Origin: Betaproteobacteria bacterium
Lineage (GTDB): Bacteria > Pseudomonadota > Gammaproteobacteria > Burkholderiales > Eutrophovitaceae
NCBI GenBank assembly: GCA_020354125.1
Contig: CP070643.1
Span: forward strand, 2,929,773 to 2,993,772
Length of the DNA: 64,000 nucleotides
Direction of reading: 5' to 3'
The translations under genes were made by a program, and so were the position numbers. The notes below the pieces were generated by a model that worked only from the letters and a program-made list of their open reading frames with translations, made no database searches and was not told where the DNA came from. Shown piece by piece: positions 43,262 through 53,206 of the stretch (the first letter of the stretch is position 1; each line of letters begins with the position of its first letter).

Positions 43262-44734
43262 ATGCCCCGGCAGGTCGTCATACTTCATGGCTGGAGCGAT
43301 AACTCCGACTCGTTCAAGCCGTTAGCCGCTTTTCTAAAGCAAAATGGCTTCGCCCCGTATCCGATTTACCTTGGTGACTACATCTCGCTTCGCGATGACG
43401 TGCAAATTGGCGACGTTGCGAAGCGCATGGAGGAGGTGATAAAGGCAGCGCAGTCGCGCAGTGGCCAGAATCGACTCGCAGCGAAGTTCGATATGATTGT
43501 TCACAGTACTGGCGGTCTTGTCGCGCGGCACTGGATATCGACTTATTATCAATCGCTGCCCTGCCCAGTGCAGAATCTCGTCATGTTGGCGCCCGCAAAT
43601 TTTGGGTCGGCGTTGGCGCATCTGGGACGCTCGTTGCTGGGAAGAGTTCTCAAGGGATGGAGGACGGGCTTCGAAACGGGCGAAGAGATGCTTCACGCGC
43701 TTGAATTGGGTTCGCCGTATCAGTGGCGACTCGCACAAGACGATCTGTTCGTGCCGGAGGGAAGCAGTGCTAGGTCTTCGCCCGTCCTTTATGCTCCAGA
43801 CAAGGTGCGCCCCTTCGTCTTGATTGGGACTTATCCATACCAGGAGCTAGCTGCCCGAATCACAAATGAGAACGGCTCCGACGGGACGGTGCGCGTGTCT
43901 GCCGCAAACCTCAATTGTCAGGGGATGACCGTGGATTTCTCGGGTAGCCCCTCGAAGTTGAAAAGGCCTGCCGTGCGGCAGTGGACGAAGCGTGGCGCAG
44001 CCGCTGTCAGCTTTCCTTTGGCGGTGCTGCCCGATCGCACGCACGGTGATATTGTTCGGCCATCTGACCCGGGCGCGACCCACGATCCCGATGTGAGAAC
44101 GCAGTTGGGCAAGCTCATTCTTCAGGCACTGCGCTCAACGCCGGCAAGTTACGCTCGGATTGCGGAAGACTGGCGTCAGGTCAGTATGGCGACACGCGAA
44201 CTCGCGCGGGACGAAACCACCCGCAAGCAACTATTCAAATCAAAATCTGACGCCGCCTACTTCCACGAGCATTTCCAGCTCGTCGTACGTGCAGAAGACG
44301 AGTTTGGCGATCCGATTCATGATTTTTTTGTTCGCTTCGTCAAGCGGCCAAGACGGAACATTTTTCGTGCGGCGAGCGCTCTAGACCGGGCCACTGCCTT
44401 CTTTCACGAGGAGGTGCTCGAGGCTGTTCACGCTCATCGTCGTTCCCCGGAGTACCGCAACTTTTACATTGATCGCTACGACATGATGCGCACGGGTGGG
44501 TGGTACGACCAGATTCCGAGCCCAGCGGAGCGCCAGCTCCTGTTCAGTCTTACCGCGGCCGACCCTGGCGATCGTGTCGCCTATTTCGAACGCAAACCCG
44601 GCGCTCGCGGTGTGGTGTTCCTGCACAGACAAGGTGACGGCGAGCGGTGGCTGAAGCGGCACACCACCCACTTCGTTAGAGTGATCGTCCCCAGGGCCGG
44701 GGAGCCCGGAATCTTCACGTTGAAGAGAGGGTAG
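43262..44734 (+). CDS. Lipase/esterase-like alpha/beta hydrolase with long C-terminal extension
   Basis: A 490-residue protein. The first 230 residues are an alpha/beta hydrolase of the PGAP1/lipase type (VVILHGWSDNSDSF, IVHSTGGLVARHW with the nucleophile Ser, LAPANFGSAL). The next 270 residues match nothing I recognise; they include YFHEHFQLVVRAEDEFGDPIHDFFV and may be a beta-sandwich fold. The ATG at 43262 is chosen for GGAAAGGA six bases upstream. No signal peptide is obvious. Confidence 0.78.
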   Translation: MPRQVVILHGWSDNSDSFKPLAAFLKQNGFAPYPIYLGDYISLRDDVQIGDVAKRMEEVIKAAQSRSGQNRLAAKFDMIVHSTGGLVARHWISTYYQSLPCPVQNLVMLAPANFGSALAHLGRSLLGRVLKGWRTGFETGEEMLHALELGSPYQWRLAQDDLFVPEGSSARSSPVLYAPDKVRPFVLIGTYPYQELAARITNENGSDGTVRVSAANLNCQGMTVDFSGSPSKLKRPAVRQWTKRGAAAVSFPLAVLPDRTHGDIVRPSDPGATHDPDVRTQLGKLILQALRSTPASYARIAEDWRQVSMATRELARDETTRKQLFKSKSDAAYFHEHFQLVVRAEDEFGDPIHDFFVRFVKRPRRNIFRAASALDRATAFFHEEVLEAVHAHRRSPEYRNFYIDRYDMMRTGGWYDQIPSPAERQLLFSLTAADPGDRVAYFERKPGARGVVFLHRQGDGERWLKRHTTHFVRVIVPRAGEPGIFTLKRG

Positions 44735-44827
44735 GTCGTGCTCCGGTCGTGATCGGTGTGCCACCACCGTCAACGTAATTTGACGGTTCCGGCACGCCGT
44801 TCGAAACGACGATAGTCCTTGGTCAGG

Positions 44828-45859
44828 CTAAGCGTCCGTGAAGTCCTGCATGATTACAGCCATCACGTCACCTTTCTTCACACGGCCGGAACCCGGCGCC
44901 ATCCAGATGTAGCCATCGATCTGGAACTCAATCGGCTGCGGCTCTCGTTCCCACTCTTCGACGAAATGCAGATAGCCGGCAAGTTCACCGGCCTTGATTT
45001 TTTGCTCGGGCAAGAAGCACGGTTCGAATAGACCATCACTAGGCGCAAACAAATATGACTTTTGATCGCGCACCATCATTTGCTGCGTGCGGCCACCATC
45101 TGGCTGCGTGATATCGGGTTCGCCGTCGATAATACCCGTCCACTTGAGTACGTTGTCAAGTCCGCGTTCGGCGATGCGCACAGCATCGGGCCTGACGCGT
45201 CCGTATCCACCGATCTCGGTGGAAATTGACAGTGCGCCATGCCGTTCCGCTGAAGCGGCGACAGTGGCGGTCTCGTCAACACCCCAAAAGACGACGTTGA
45301 AAGGTGCGGCGAAATTCTCGGCGAGCGCCCGCGTGCGTTCGAGGACTTTGGGGTCATCGACCCAGTGCATGATCGAGCACAGAGCGGCTTCCATGGAATT
45401 GCCCGCTGAATGGACATCGACCGAGATCTCGACCTGGGGCATGATCGTCGTCTCGATAAAGTGCGCCAACATCTGGCAGAAACTGCCGCGCGCGTCGCCC
45501 GGCATGCAGCGATTGAAGTCGCGTCCGTCGATCGGGCACATCCTGCGCCCGGCCAATGCTGCGGGCAGATCGACGGCGGGCAGCATGATGATTTTTCCCT
45601 GCACGGTCGCTGGATCGAGGCGGCGCGCCAGCCGTGAGATTGCGATCTGGCTTTCGTACTCGTCGCCATGCACGCCGCCGGTAAAGAGAACCGCCGGACC
45701 TTTTCCGCCATTGATGACGGCAATCGGGACTTCGATCACCGACCAGGCACCGCCATCGCGCGACTGTGGCACGCGCAAATAGCCGAGCTGTTTTCCCGGT
45801 TCGTCGAAATCCAGTTCGTGAAAGATGCGGCTTTTGAAGGTGTCGGTTGCCTGCGCCAT
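44828..45859 (-). CDS. Succinylglutamate desuccinylase/aspartoacylase-family zinc hydrolase (DoeB-like)
   Basis: A 343-residue metallo-carboxypeptidase-like deacylase. Zinc ligands are in GGVHGDEYES (H and E) and DVHSAGN (H); RDFNRCMPGD supplies the substrate arginines and STEIGGYGRV the late catalytic Glu. The overall sequence resembles DoeB, the N-acetyl-diaminobutyrate deacetylase of ectoine breakdown, but no doeA, doeC or doeD is in the window, so the substrate is open. Confidence 0.87.
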   Translation of the reverse strand: MAQATDTFKSRIFHELDFDEPGKQLGYLRVPQSRDGGAWSVIEVPIAVINGGKGPAVLFTGGVHGDEYESQIAISRLARRLDPATVQGKIIMLPAVDLPAALAGRRMCPIDGRDFNRCMPGDARGSFCQMLAHFIETTIMPQVEISVDVHSAGNSMEAALCSIMHWVDDPKVLERTRALAENFAAPFNVVFWGVDETATVAASAERHGALSISTEIGGYGRVRPDAVRIAERGLDNVLKWTGIIDGEPDITQPDGGRTQQMMVRDQKSYLFAPSDGLFEPCFLPEQKIKAGELAGYLHFVEEWEREPQPIEFQIDGYIWMAPGSGRVKKGDVMAVIMQDFTDA

Positions 45860-45976
45860 GCTTTGGCCCTCCTTATTGAACCATCAGGATAGCTGAGCCC
45901 GCGGAAAAAGCTACTAGCTTGCCAGAGTACGTTCTTGTGCTCCGGACTGCGTTTATGGAGCCTGGCTCTTACACCT

Positions 45977-47782
45977 TCAATCGACCTTGACGATCCAATC
46001 GGATATCACGCCCGCCATCCCGTCGATTTCGCTGATGAGTTTGATCTCGATCGAGTGCTTGCCCTGTGAAAGGGTCAGTTCACACTCGTAAGTAGCGTCC
46101 CACGGAGCTTCGCCGTAGACGGGTTCGGACACTGTGGATCGGGCGACCTCTTCACCGTCGACGGATAACAGTTCCTCGACGAGTGTCACCGGTTGCCAGT
46201 TTCCACCGCTGTCATGGGCGTCAAAGGCGGTGGGCTGGTCAGGGTCGCCGATGCGCACAACTAGCTGGACGTCATCGACCGGGCCATAGACGTTGCTGTG
46301 GGTAAGCCGGACGGTTACCGGCTTGTCGTGCTTGGGCTTCTTGGGGGTAGTCTCGGCAAGCAATACCGACTCTCCCGCAAGCTCCCAGGTCCATTTGGAT
46401 TTCCGGATGGCCTTGATCGCATCGGTTTTATCCGGCCTGGCCCGCTTCGGCTGAGTTCGTTTTTTGTCCGGTGGTTCGAGCGTGAACACCTCGGCTGCAT
46501 GTTCCTGCTTCCAATCCGAGTATGCCTGTGCCCAGTCCGGATGGTCTTTCTTTGTGTTGCCCCATTTGTGACCGAGCTGCAGCAGTGGATCGACCATCCT
46601 GTACAGGCCCTTGCTGAGGGCCATCAACACCTCGGTGTCTTGCTCTCCTGCCGCTGGTTTGAGCGAGAAGCCGTGGTTGACCAGAGCCTGCAGCAACTCG
46701 GGTGAGTTCACACTGACGATGTCACCGAGAAAACCATGGAGAGCCTTATCCTCGGCAACGGCAACGTCGAGACCTCGCCCCATGAGGTAATCGATCAGTT
46801 TCAGCCGTTGCGCTAGCTGAGATTGGCGTTCTTCTTCTGAAAGTGTGTACGACGTGAGCTCGGTCTGCTTGTCGGCTTGCTCGTCGAATGCATCACCAAA
46901 CAGTTTTTCGAGATCTTCCAGCGACTCGGCGTTCATGATGGCGTCGTTGTCAATGTGTATCGCGCCGGTTGCCGCGTTGCTCGATGCTGCAAGTTGTTCC
47001 GCCAGTCTGGGTGCGTCCGGATGTTCGTATAACGTCAGCAAACGCGAAGTGCAGACTTCCAGCACCGGACTGAATTCGTCGTTCATCGTTTCGTTGATGT
47101 CCAGTTTCTGCGCGAGCAGCTGATCAATGCCGTCTTTGTCTAATAGCGCGCAGGCCAGATTGAAACCGAAGCGCTTGGCCTCGGCGTCGAGGCGTCCGAG
47201 TTCGATCAGCTGTTGATAAAAAACAGGGTCACGGCAAACGGTCTTCAGAACGGTTTCGCTAACCGGGAGTTTTTTGTTGTGTTTGACGCAACAGGTGACA
47301 AAGCGATCGACCGAGTCTTCTCCGCCGAACTGAAGACAGAGTTCGAGTGGTGTCAGTCCAAGAATGTCTTTTTCCGTGAGGTTCGCGTTCCTCGAAATCA
47401 ACACTTCGATGGCGTCCTCATTGGCATAGCGGCAGGCGGTGTGTAGGGGAGTGCGCTGCCAGCAAATGCGTTCGCCGAAGCTCTTGGTCAGATATTTTTC
47501 CGTTTCTTCGATGTTTTCGCCGTTGAACACTCCGCTCACCGTATGCTTGGCGGGTGCGAGCAAATCGTCGTCGATGCTCGGCGCAAAATTGATGGCGTCT
47601 TCGGATTGCAGCAGCAGGGCGGTGATCTCACGGTTGCCGGATTCGATGGCGACGTTGAGCGGTGTCTTACCATTGTCGTCTTGCCGGCACGGGCTTTCCA
47701 GTTGCTCGATCGCTTCGCTGGCCCGGGCAGAATGCTCGGCAATCAATGCGTTGACTTCATCGACCGTGGGTGTGGCGGCCAT
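45977..47782 (-). CDS. Ankyrin-repeat protein with C-terminal beta domain
   Basis: A 601-residue protein. Ankyrin repeats are clear at about 38-60 (GKTPLNVAIESGNREITALLLQ), 108-145 (QRTPLHTACRYANEDAIEVLISRNANL) and 146-180 (GLTPLELCLQFGGED); weaker ones follow to about 400. Residues 455-600 form a beta-rich domain (VTVRLTHSNVYGPVDDVQLVVRIGDP) preceded by a lysine/proline-rich linker. It has no signal peptide. It lies 96 bases downstream of spoVR on the same strand, so it may be the last gene of the prkA operon. Confidence 0.82.
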   Translation of the reverse strand: MAATPTVDEVNALIAEHSARASEAIEQLESPCRQDDNGKTPLNVAIESGNREITALLLQSEDAINFAPSIDDDLLAPAKHTVSGVFNGENIEETEKYLTKSFGERICWQRTPLHTACRYANEDAIEVLISRNANLTEKDILGLTPLELCLQFGGEDSVDRFVTCCVKHNKKLPVSETVLKTVCRDPVFYQQLIELGRLDAEAKRFGFNLACALLDKDGIDQLLAQKLDINETMNDEFSPVLEVCTSRLLTLYEHPDAPRLAEQLAASSNAATGAIHIDNDAIMNAESLEDLEKLFGDAFDEQADKQTELTSYTLSEEERQSQLAQRLKLIDYLMGRGLDVAVAEDKALHGFLGDIVSVNSPELLQALVNHGFSLKPAAGEQDTEVLMALSKGLYRMVDPLLQLGHKWGNTKKDHPDWAQAYSDWKQEHAAEVFTLEPPDKKRTQPKRARPDKTDAIKAIRKSKWTWELAGESVLLAETTPKKPKHDKPVTVRLTHSNVYGPVDDVQLVVRIGDPDQPTAFDAHDSGGNWQPVTLVEELLSVDGEEVARSTVSEPVYGEAPWDATYECELTLSQGKHSIEIKLISEIDGMAGVISDWIVKVD

Positions 47783-47878
47783 GGACTAAGAGTCTCCAGG
47801 CAGGAGGAGAATTTGGGTCGATTTGATCAGATGGCGCTTGGCCGAGCAGTACGTTATTCGGCAGAGTTTGTCGCGGCG

Positions 47879-49414
47879 CTACTCTGCAGTAGCCTTTTCA
47901 CCGGAGACTTTCCGGGCAGCTTCATCGTCACAAAGATATTCTGCCGTGACCGAATCGTCCTGCACGCTTTCCAGGTGCACGTCGAAGCGCCACAAGTGAT
48001 GCAGATGTTTGATGACCTCTTTGGCATCGTCTTCGGCCAGCGGGATTCGATCATGTTGCCGGTGCCGGACTGTGATGGAGCGGTCACCTCTCAAATCGAC
48101 TTCTTGCACCTGGATGTTCGGTTCCATCTGGCCGAGATTGTATTGACCGGCCAGTTGCTCGCGAATCCGCAGGTAGCCGCTCTCGTCGTGGATCGCAGTG
48201 ACTTCGATCTCGCTGTCCTTGTCGTCGTCAACGATACCGAACAGCTTCAAGTCTCTAATCACCTTGGGCGAGAGAAACTGAAGAATGAAGCTTTCGTCTT
48301 TGTAGTTCGCCATCGCGTGATGAACCGTGTCCAGCCAATCGCCTCCGGCAATGTCCGGGAAGAAGCGTTTGTCTTCCTCTGTCGGGTTTTCGCATATCCG
48401 GCGAATGTCGGTGAATATTGAATAGCCCAACGTGTACGGATTCAGTCCGCTGAAGTTTGGTGAATCAAAACCCGGTTGATAGATCACGTTGGTATGCGAC
48501 TTGAGAAATTCGAGCATGAACCCGTCGGTTACCAGCCCTTCATCGTACAACGTATGCAGCAGGGTGTAATGCCAGAACGTCGCCCAGCCCTCGTTCATCA
48601 CCTGGGTTTGCCGTTGTGGATAGAAGTACTGCGAGATCTTGCGGACGATTCTTACGATCTCCCGTTCCCAGGGCTCGAGTAAAGGCGCATTCTTCTCGAT
48701 GAAGTAAAGCAGATTTTCCTGTGGCTCCGCCGGAAACTTGGGCCATTCCTCGACTTTGGCCTTTTCCTTCTTCGGTATGGTGCGCCAAAGGTCATTCACC
48801 TGGCTTTGCAGGAATTCCTCTCGTTCGTGCTGACGTCGTCTCTCGTTCTCAGCGGAAATCGGGGCGGGCCGGCGGAATCGATCCACCCCATAGTTCATTA
48901 GCGCGTGGCATGAATCAAGCAACGACTCGGTCGTTTCGACACCGTAGCGTTCTTCACATTGGGCAACGTATCGCTTGGCGAACAACAGATAATTGACGAT
49001 TGCGCTCGCGTCGGTCCATGTCCGGAACAGATAGTTACCCTTGAAGAAAGAGTTATGCCCGAAGCACGCGTGGGCAATAACCAATGCCTGCAGGGTCAGC
49101 GTGTTCTCTTCCATCAGGTAGGCAATACATGGATTCGAGTTGATGACCAACTCGTAAGCGAGCCCGATATGGCCAAGCCGGTATCGTTGCTCTGTTGCCA
49201 GGAACTGCTTGCCGAAAGACCAGTGATGGTAACCAACCGGCATGCCGGTGGAGGAATAGGCATCCATCATCTGTTCAGCGCTGATGATCTCGATCTGATT
49301 GGGATAGGTGTCGAGCCGGTAGCCGTCCGCAACGCGAGCGAGCTCAGCCTCGTAGGCTTCGAGATCCTCAAAAGTCCATTCAGAGCCCTCAGCGATAGGC
49401 TTACGTGTTGTCAT
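47879..49414 (-). CDS. spoVR: SpoVR-family protein
   Basis: A 511-residue protein of the SpoVR/YcgB family. Recognition features: [20 protein letters not shown] near residue 50, [18 protein letters not shown], the GHNSFFKGN box and [19 protein letters not shown]. Widespread beside prkA and yeaH in Proteobacteria and linked to stationary-phase and stress survival; the biochemical activity is unknown. Its start overlaps the yeaH stop by four bases. Confidence 0.95.
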   Translation of the reverse strand: MTTRKPIAEGSEWTFEDLEAYEAELARVADGYRLDTYPNQIEIISAEQMMDAYSSTGMPVGYHHWSFGKQFLATEQRYRLGHIGLAYELVINSNPCIAYLMEENTLTLQALVIAHACFGHNSFFKGNYLFRTWTDASAIVNYLLFAKRYVAQCEERYGVETTESLLDSCHALMNYGVDRFRRPAPISAENERRRQHEREEFLQSQVNDLWRTIPKKEKAKVEEWPKFPAEPQENLLYFIEKNAPLLEPWEREIVRIVRKISQYFYPQRQTQVMNEGWATFWHYTLLHTLYDEGLVTDGFMLEFLKSHTNVIYQPGFDSPNFSGLNPYTLGYSIFTDIRRICENPTEEDKRFFPDIAGGDWLDTVHHAMANYKDESFILQFLSPKVIRDLKLFGIVDDDKDSEIEVTAIHDESGYLRIREQLAGQYNLGQMEPNIQVQEVDLRGDRSITVRHRQHDRIPLAEDDAKEVIKHLHHLWRFDVHLESVQDDSVTAEYLCDDEAARKVSGEKATAE

Positions 49415-50679
49415 GCCGATTTCTTCTCGAAAAGATCATGAAACACTGGGAAGATGTCCGACGCTTCCGAGACCTTCTTCATTGCGAAATTGTCGGGAAA
49501 GCGTTCCGGAATCTCTTGGTATGCGTGCCAGAGTTCCTGATCTTCACCCGAATTGATCTCAATATACGCATAGTGCTGGACGCTAGGCAGGATGCGCTCC
49601 AGCAGAAGGTCGCGGCAATTGGGCGAATCGTCCGACCAGTTCTCACCATCGGAAGCCTGTGCCGCATAGATATTCCAGTCGCTTGTTGGATAGCGTTCTC
49701 GAATGACCTGATCCATCATCCGCAGGGCGCTGGAGACGACAGTGCCTCCGGTTTCCCGCGAATAGAAGAATTCCTCTTCGTCGACTTCTTTTGCCACTGT
49801 GTGGTGGCGAATGAAAACCACGTCTATCTTTTGATAGTTCCGCTTAAGGAACAGGTGCAGCAGGATGAAGAACCGCTTGGCGAGGTTCTTGATCTCCTGT
49901 GTCATGGATCCGGATACATCCATCAGACAGAACATCACGGCAGCAGTCGTGGGGATCGGCTGCTGGATGAAGTTGTTGTATCTCAGATCGAAATCGTCGA
50001 GAAACGGAATCTGATGCAGGCGTCGCTGGAGCCGTTCCAACTCCTTCCTGATTTCCTGAATGCGCTCGGTGGACGTTGGCTGGTTTTCCAGCGTTTCAAG
50101 CTCTTCCTTCAGGGCGTTCATTTGCGCGCGGATGGCGCCGCCCAAGGCGATGCGCCGGGCATACGCCCCGCGCAGCGACTGGACGACATTGAGACGTGCC
50201 GGCACGCCGTCACTGGTGTATCCGCCCCTGATTGGCCGCCAGGACTCGGCGTCTTTGAGCTGCTTTTTGACCAGGTTGGGGAGTTCCAGGTCCTCGAACA
50301 TGAAGTCGAGGAATTCCTGTTGGGTGAGTTCGAATACGAAGTCATCCATTCCCTCGCCCGAGTCGCTGGCTTTGCCGCCACCGCCGCCACCACCGCCGCC
50401 GGGAGGGCGGGCAATTCTGTCGCCGGTGACGAATTCCTTGTTGCCGGGCAGGATTCTCTGCTGGCGACCGCCTTGACCGTGGCGAAAGCGTGGCTCCGAT
50501 ACATCCTTTCTCGGGATGCTGATTTCGTCCCCACGATCGGTGTCGGTGATACTGCGCTTGTTTACCGCGTCTGCTACCGCTTCCTTGATGTGCTTGCGAT
50601 AGCGACGCAGAAACCGCTGCCGATTAACGGCGCTCTTGTATTTTCCGTTTTGTCTACGATCGATTAACTGGAATACCAC
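49411..50679 (-). CDS. yeaH: YeaH/YhbH-family protein (DUF444)
   Basis: A 422-residue protein with a C-terminal von Willebrand A-like domain carrying the metal site DVSGSMTQ. The N-terminal part has [22 protein letters not shown], then a glycine-rich linker at about residues 95-105. The family partners PrkA and SpoVR in the stress operon. It begins six bases after the prkA stop, and the three genes are tightly coupled. Confidence 0.95.
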   Translation of the reverse strand: MVFQLIDRRQNGKYKSAVNRQRFLRRYRKHIKEAVADAVNKRSITDTDRGDEISIPRKDVSEPRFRHGQGGRQQRILPGNKEFVTGDRIARPPGGGGGGGGGKASDSGEGMDDFVFELTQQEFLDFMFEDLELPNLVKKQLKDAESWRPIRGGYTSDGVPARLNVVQSLRGAYARRIALGGAIRAQMNALKEELETLENQPTSTERIQEIRKELERLQRRLHQIPFLDDFDLRYNNFIQQPIPTTAAVMFCLMDVSGSMTQEIKNLAKRFFILLHLFLKRNYQKIDVVFIRHHTVAKEVDEEEFFYSRETGGTVVSSALRMMDQVIRERYPTSDWNIYAAQASDGENWSDDSPNCRDLLLERILPSVQHYAYIEINSGEDQELWHAYQEIPERFPDNFAMKKVSEASDIFPVFHDLFEKKSA

Positions 50680-50685
50680 GGCGCA

Positions 50686-52608
50686 TTACTGCGACTTGCG
50701 TACCCGCAAATACCACTCCGAAAGCAGACGCACCTGTTTTTCGGTGTAGCCGCGATCGGTCATTCTCTTGACGAAATCGCGGTGCTTGTTCTTGTCTTCC
50801 TCTGACGCTTTCGGGTTGAAGGAGATTACCGGCAGCAAATCTTCGGTGCTGGAGAACATGTTCTTTTCAATCACCAGGCGCAGCTTTTCGTAGCTGTTCC
50901 AGGCCGGGTTCTTCCCGTCATTGGAGGCGCGCGCCCGCAGCACGAAATTGACCACTTCGTGGCGGAAGTCTTTTGGATTGCCGATCCCGGCCGGCTTCTC
51001 GATTTTCTCGAGTTCGTCGTTAAGAGCGGCGTGGTCGAGGATATCTCCGGTGTCAGGATTGCGGAAATCCTGATCCTGGATCCACAGGTCAGCGTAAGTA
51101 ATGTAGCGGTCAAAGATATTCTGGCCATACTCGGAATACGATTCCAGATAGGCCGTCTGGATCTCTTTGCCAATGAACTCAATATATTGCGGAGTCAGGT
51201 ACTCCTTGATGAAGTTCATGTAGCGGTCGAGCGCTTCGCTTGGGAACTGCTGCTGCACGATCTGCTGCTCCAGCACATACAGCAGGTGCACAGGGTTGGC
51301 GGCGATCTCGGAAGGATCAAAGTTAAACACTTTCGACAGGATCTTGAAAGAAAACCGGGTCGACAGGCCGTCCATACCTTCGTCCACCCCGGCATTGTCG
51401 CGGTATTCCTGAATCGATTTCGCTTTCGGGTCGACGTCTTTGAGATTCTCGCCGTCGTAGATCCGCATCTTGGAGTAGATGCTGGAGTTCTCGGGCTCTT
51501 TCAGGCGCGTCAAAACCGCGAATTGTGCCAGCATGCGCAGCGTATCGGGTGCGCAGGGCGCCTCGTGCAAGGCACTGTTGCGCAACAGCTTGTTGTAGAT
51601 CTCGACTTCTTCGGTGACCTGAAGCGAATACGGGACCTTGACGATATTTACCCGGTCGATAAATGCTTCATTATTCTTGTTGTTTTTGAACGTTTGCCAT
51701 TCAGCCTCATTGGAGTGAGCGAGGATGAGGCCGCTGAACGGGATCGAACCGATCGCCTCTGTGCCGTTGTAGTTGGCCTCCTGCGATGCGGTGAGCAACG
51801 GATGCAGGACCTTGATCGGCGCCTTGAACATCTCGACGAACTCGAGAATGCCCTGGTTGGACCGGCACAAGCCGCCCGAGTAGCTGTATGCATCTGTATC
51901 GTTCTGACGAAATTCTTCCAGCTTCCGAATGTCGACTTTGCCGACTAGCGCAGAAATGTCCTGATTGTTCTCGTCGCCGGGCTCGGTTTTCGAAATTGCG
52001 ACCTGATTGAGAATCGAGGGATGGTGTTTCACTACGCGGAACTGGGCAATGTCACCCTTGAATTCGCGCAGCCGCTTTGCCGCCCACGGCGACATGATGG
52101 TCCTGACGTATCTCGTCGGAATCCCGTATTCCTCTTCGAGGATTCGGCCGTCTTCTGACGGATCGAACAGGCCTAACGGTGTTTCCTGGATTGGGGAGCC
52201 CTTGAGCGAGTAGAAGGGCGTTTTCTCCATCAATTGTTTCAGTTTCTCGGCGAGTGACGATTTGCCACCGCCAACCGGACCCAACAGATAGAGAATCTGT
52301 TTCTTTTCTTCCAGTCCCTGCGCCGCATGTCTCAAAAAGGAGACGATCTGTTCGATGGATTCTTCCATTCCGAAGAATTCATCAAAGACCGCGTAACGCT
52401 TGATGATCTTGTTCGAGAATATCCTGCTTAGGCGTATGTCTTTCGAGGTCTCAACCAATTCAGGCTCGCCGATGGCGAGCAAGAGCCGCTCCGCCGCATT
52501 CGCATAGGCGGTCGGATCTTTCTTGCAGATCTCCAGATACTCTTGGAGGCTATATTCTTCTTGTTGTGCGTCCTCGTAGCGGGTCTGGTAGTTACTGAAG
52601 AAACTCAT
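50686..52608 (-). CDS. prkA: PrkA-type serine protein kinase / AAA protein
   Basis: A 640-residue PrkA (YeaG). The AAA module has Walker A GPVGGGKSSLAEKL at about residue 105; the C-terminal part has the kinase/PEPCK-like domain ending RKSQ. Family members link carbon- and nitrogen-starvation signals to stress resistance. The ATG at 52608 is preferred over 52626 because GGAGGAAACAAC sits directly upstream. First gene of the prkA-yeaH-spoVR operon. Confidence 0.96.
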   Translation of the reverse strand: MSFFSNYQTRYEDAQQEEYSLQEYLEICKKDPTAYANAAERLLLAIGEPELVETSKDIRLSRIFSNKIIKRYAVFDEFFGMEESIEQIVSFLRHAAQGLEEKKQILYLLGPVGGGKSSLAEKLKQLMEKTPFYSLKGSPIQETPLGLFDPSEDGRILEEEYGIPTRYVRTIMSPWAAKRLREFKGDIAQFRVVKHHPSILNQVAISKTEPGDENNQDISALVGKVDIRKLEEFRQNDTDAYSYSGGLCRSNQGILEFVEMFKAPIKVLHPLLTASQEANYNGTEAIGSIPFSGLILAHSNEAEWQTFKNNKNNEAFIDRVNIVKVPYSLQVTEEVEIYNKLLRNSALHEAPCAPDTLRMLAQFAVLTRLKEPENSSIYSKMRIYDGENLKDVDPKAKSIQEYRDNAGVDEGMDGLSTRFSFKILSKVFNFDPSEIAANPVHLLYVLEQQIVQQQFPSEALDRYMNFIKEYLTPQYIEFIGKEIQTAYLESYSEYGQNIFDRYITYADLWIQDQDFRNPDTGDILDHAALNDELEKIEKPAGIGNPKDFRHEVVNFVLRARASNDGKNPAWNSYEKLRLVIEKNMFSSTEDLLPVISFNPKASEEDKNKHRDFVKRMTDRGYTEKQVRLLSEWYLRVRKSQ

Positions 52609-53206
52609 GTTGTTTCCTCCTGGCATAAGCGGTTAGCGGAGTCGCTCTGCAACTTGGTACGCGGTCAAAACCTACCAATTGTTGGTCAGATTCCCGATCT
52701 AATAGTTCACCCTAACATTCGATGACAAACGGTACATAAAGCGAGCGCATTATTTGGTAACTCTTCGGTCCCATTCAAGCGCCAAAAATTGAGCAAGCGA
52801 TATTTGTTCCCGGTGCCATACGCCGCGTGTTGGCCGGTGAATCATCCCGCCGAGCAACTAACGAACGTTGCAATACCCAAGTTGACTGCATTTGCGCTTT
52901 GTTAAACCACAGAAATGACCTGGACAACCACGCTTGAAACCTTAGTTTCATCAATATGCGGCCTCGCAAGGGCAAGAACAGCGCGGTTGTCCGCTTAGTC
53001 CGGAGCGGAAACAGGATGAGACTGCCCCACTTCTGCGCATGGGGCGCCCCTTTTCGACGCAGGCGGTCAGGTTGCAATCAGGCCCACCTCAATCGTTGAG
53101 TAGCTGCCAGAATAGCGCTGAATTTTCTGCTCTTTTCGCCGGTTAGAACGCTCGATAATCGCTGGTGTCCTAAGCATAGAGGTTGCTTGCCCTGCCAGGC
53201 AAAGCT
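52609..53206. other. Intergenic region upstream of prkA
   Basis: About 600 bases between the divergent prkA and aminotransferase genes. Short frames (for example 52775-53077) are arginine-rich and look non-coding. It should carry the stress-operon promoter; I could not find a clear sigma-54 or sigma-70 match by eye. Confidence 0.5.

Noticed and set aside
47543..48421. A 292-codon plus-strand frame across spoVR and the ankyrin gene
   Set aside because: Antisense to two genes with clear domain content, no motif of its own.
49405..50667. A 420-codon plus-strand frame antisense to yeaH
   Set aside because: Mirror of a strongly coding gene with intact DUF444 motifs; no ribosome site and no recognisable family.
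50959..51948. A 329-codon plus-strand frame antisense to prkA
   Set aside because: Mirror frame of prkA, which has its Walker motif and operon context.
52981..53060. Short GC hairpin (gccccac ... ggggcgcccc)
   Set aside because: Stem is only about five bases with a large loop; not convincing as a terminator or regulatory site.
52775..53077. A 100-codon minus-strand frame upstream of prkA
   Set aside because: Arginine-rich, no ribosome site, no family; treated as intergenic.
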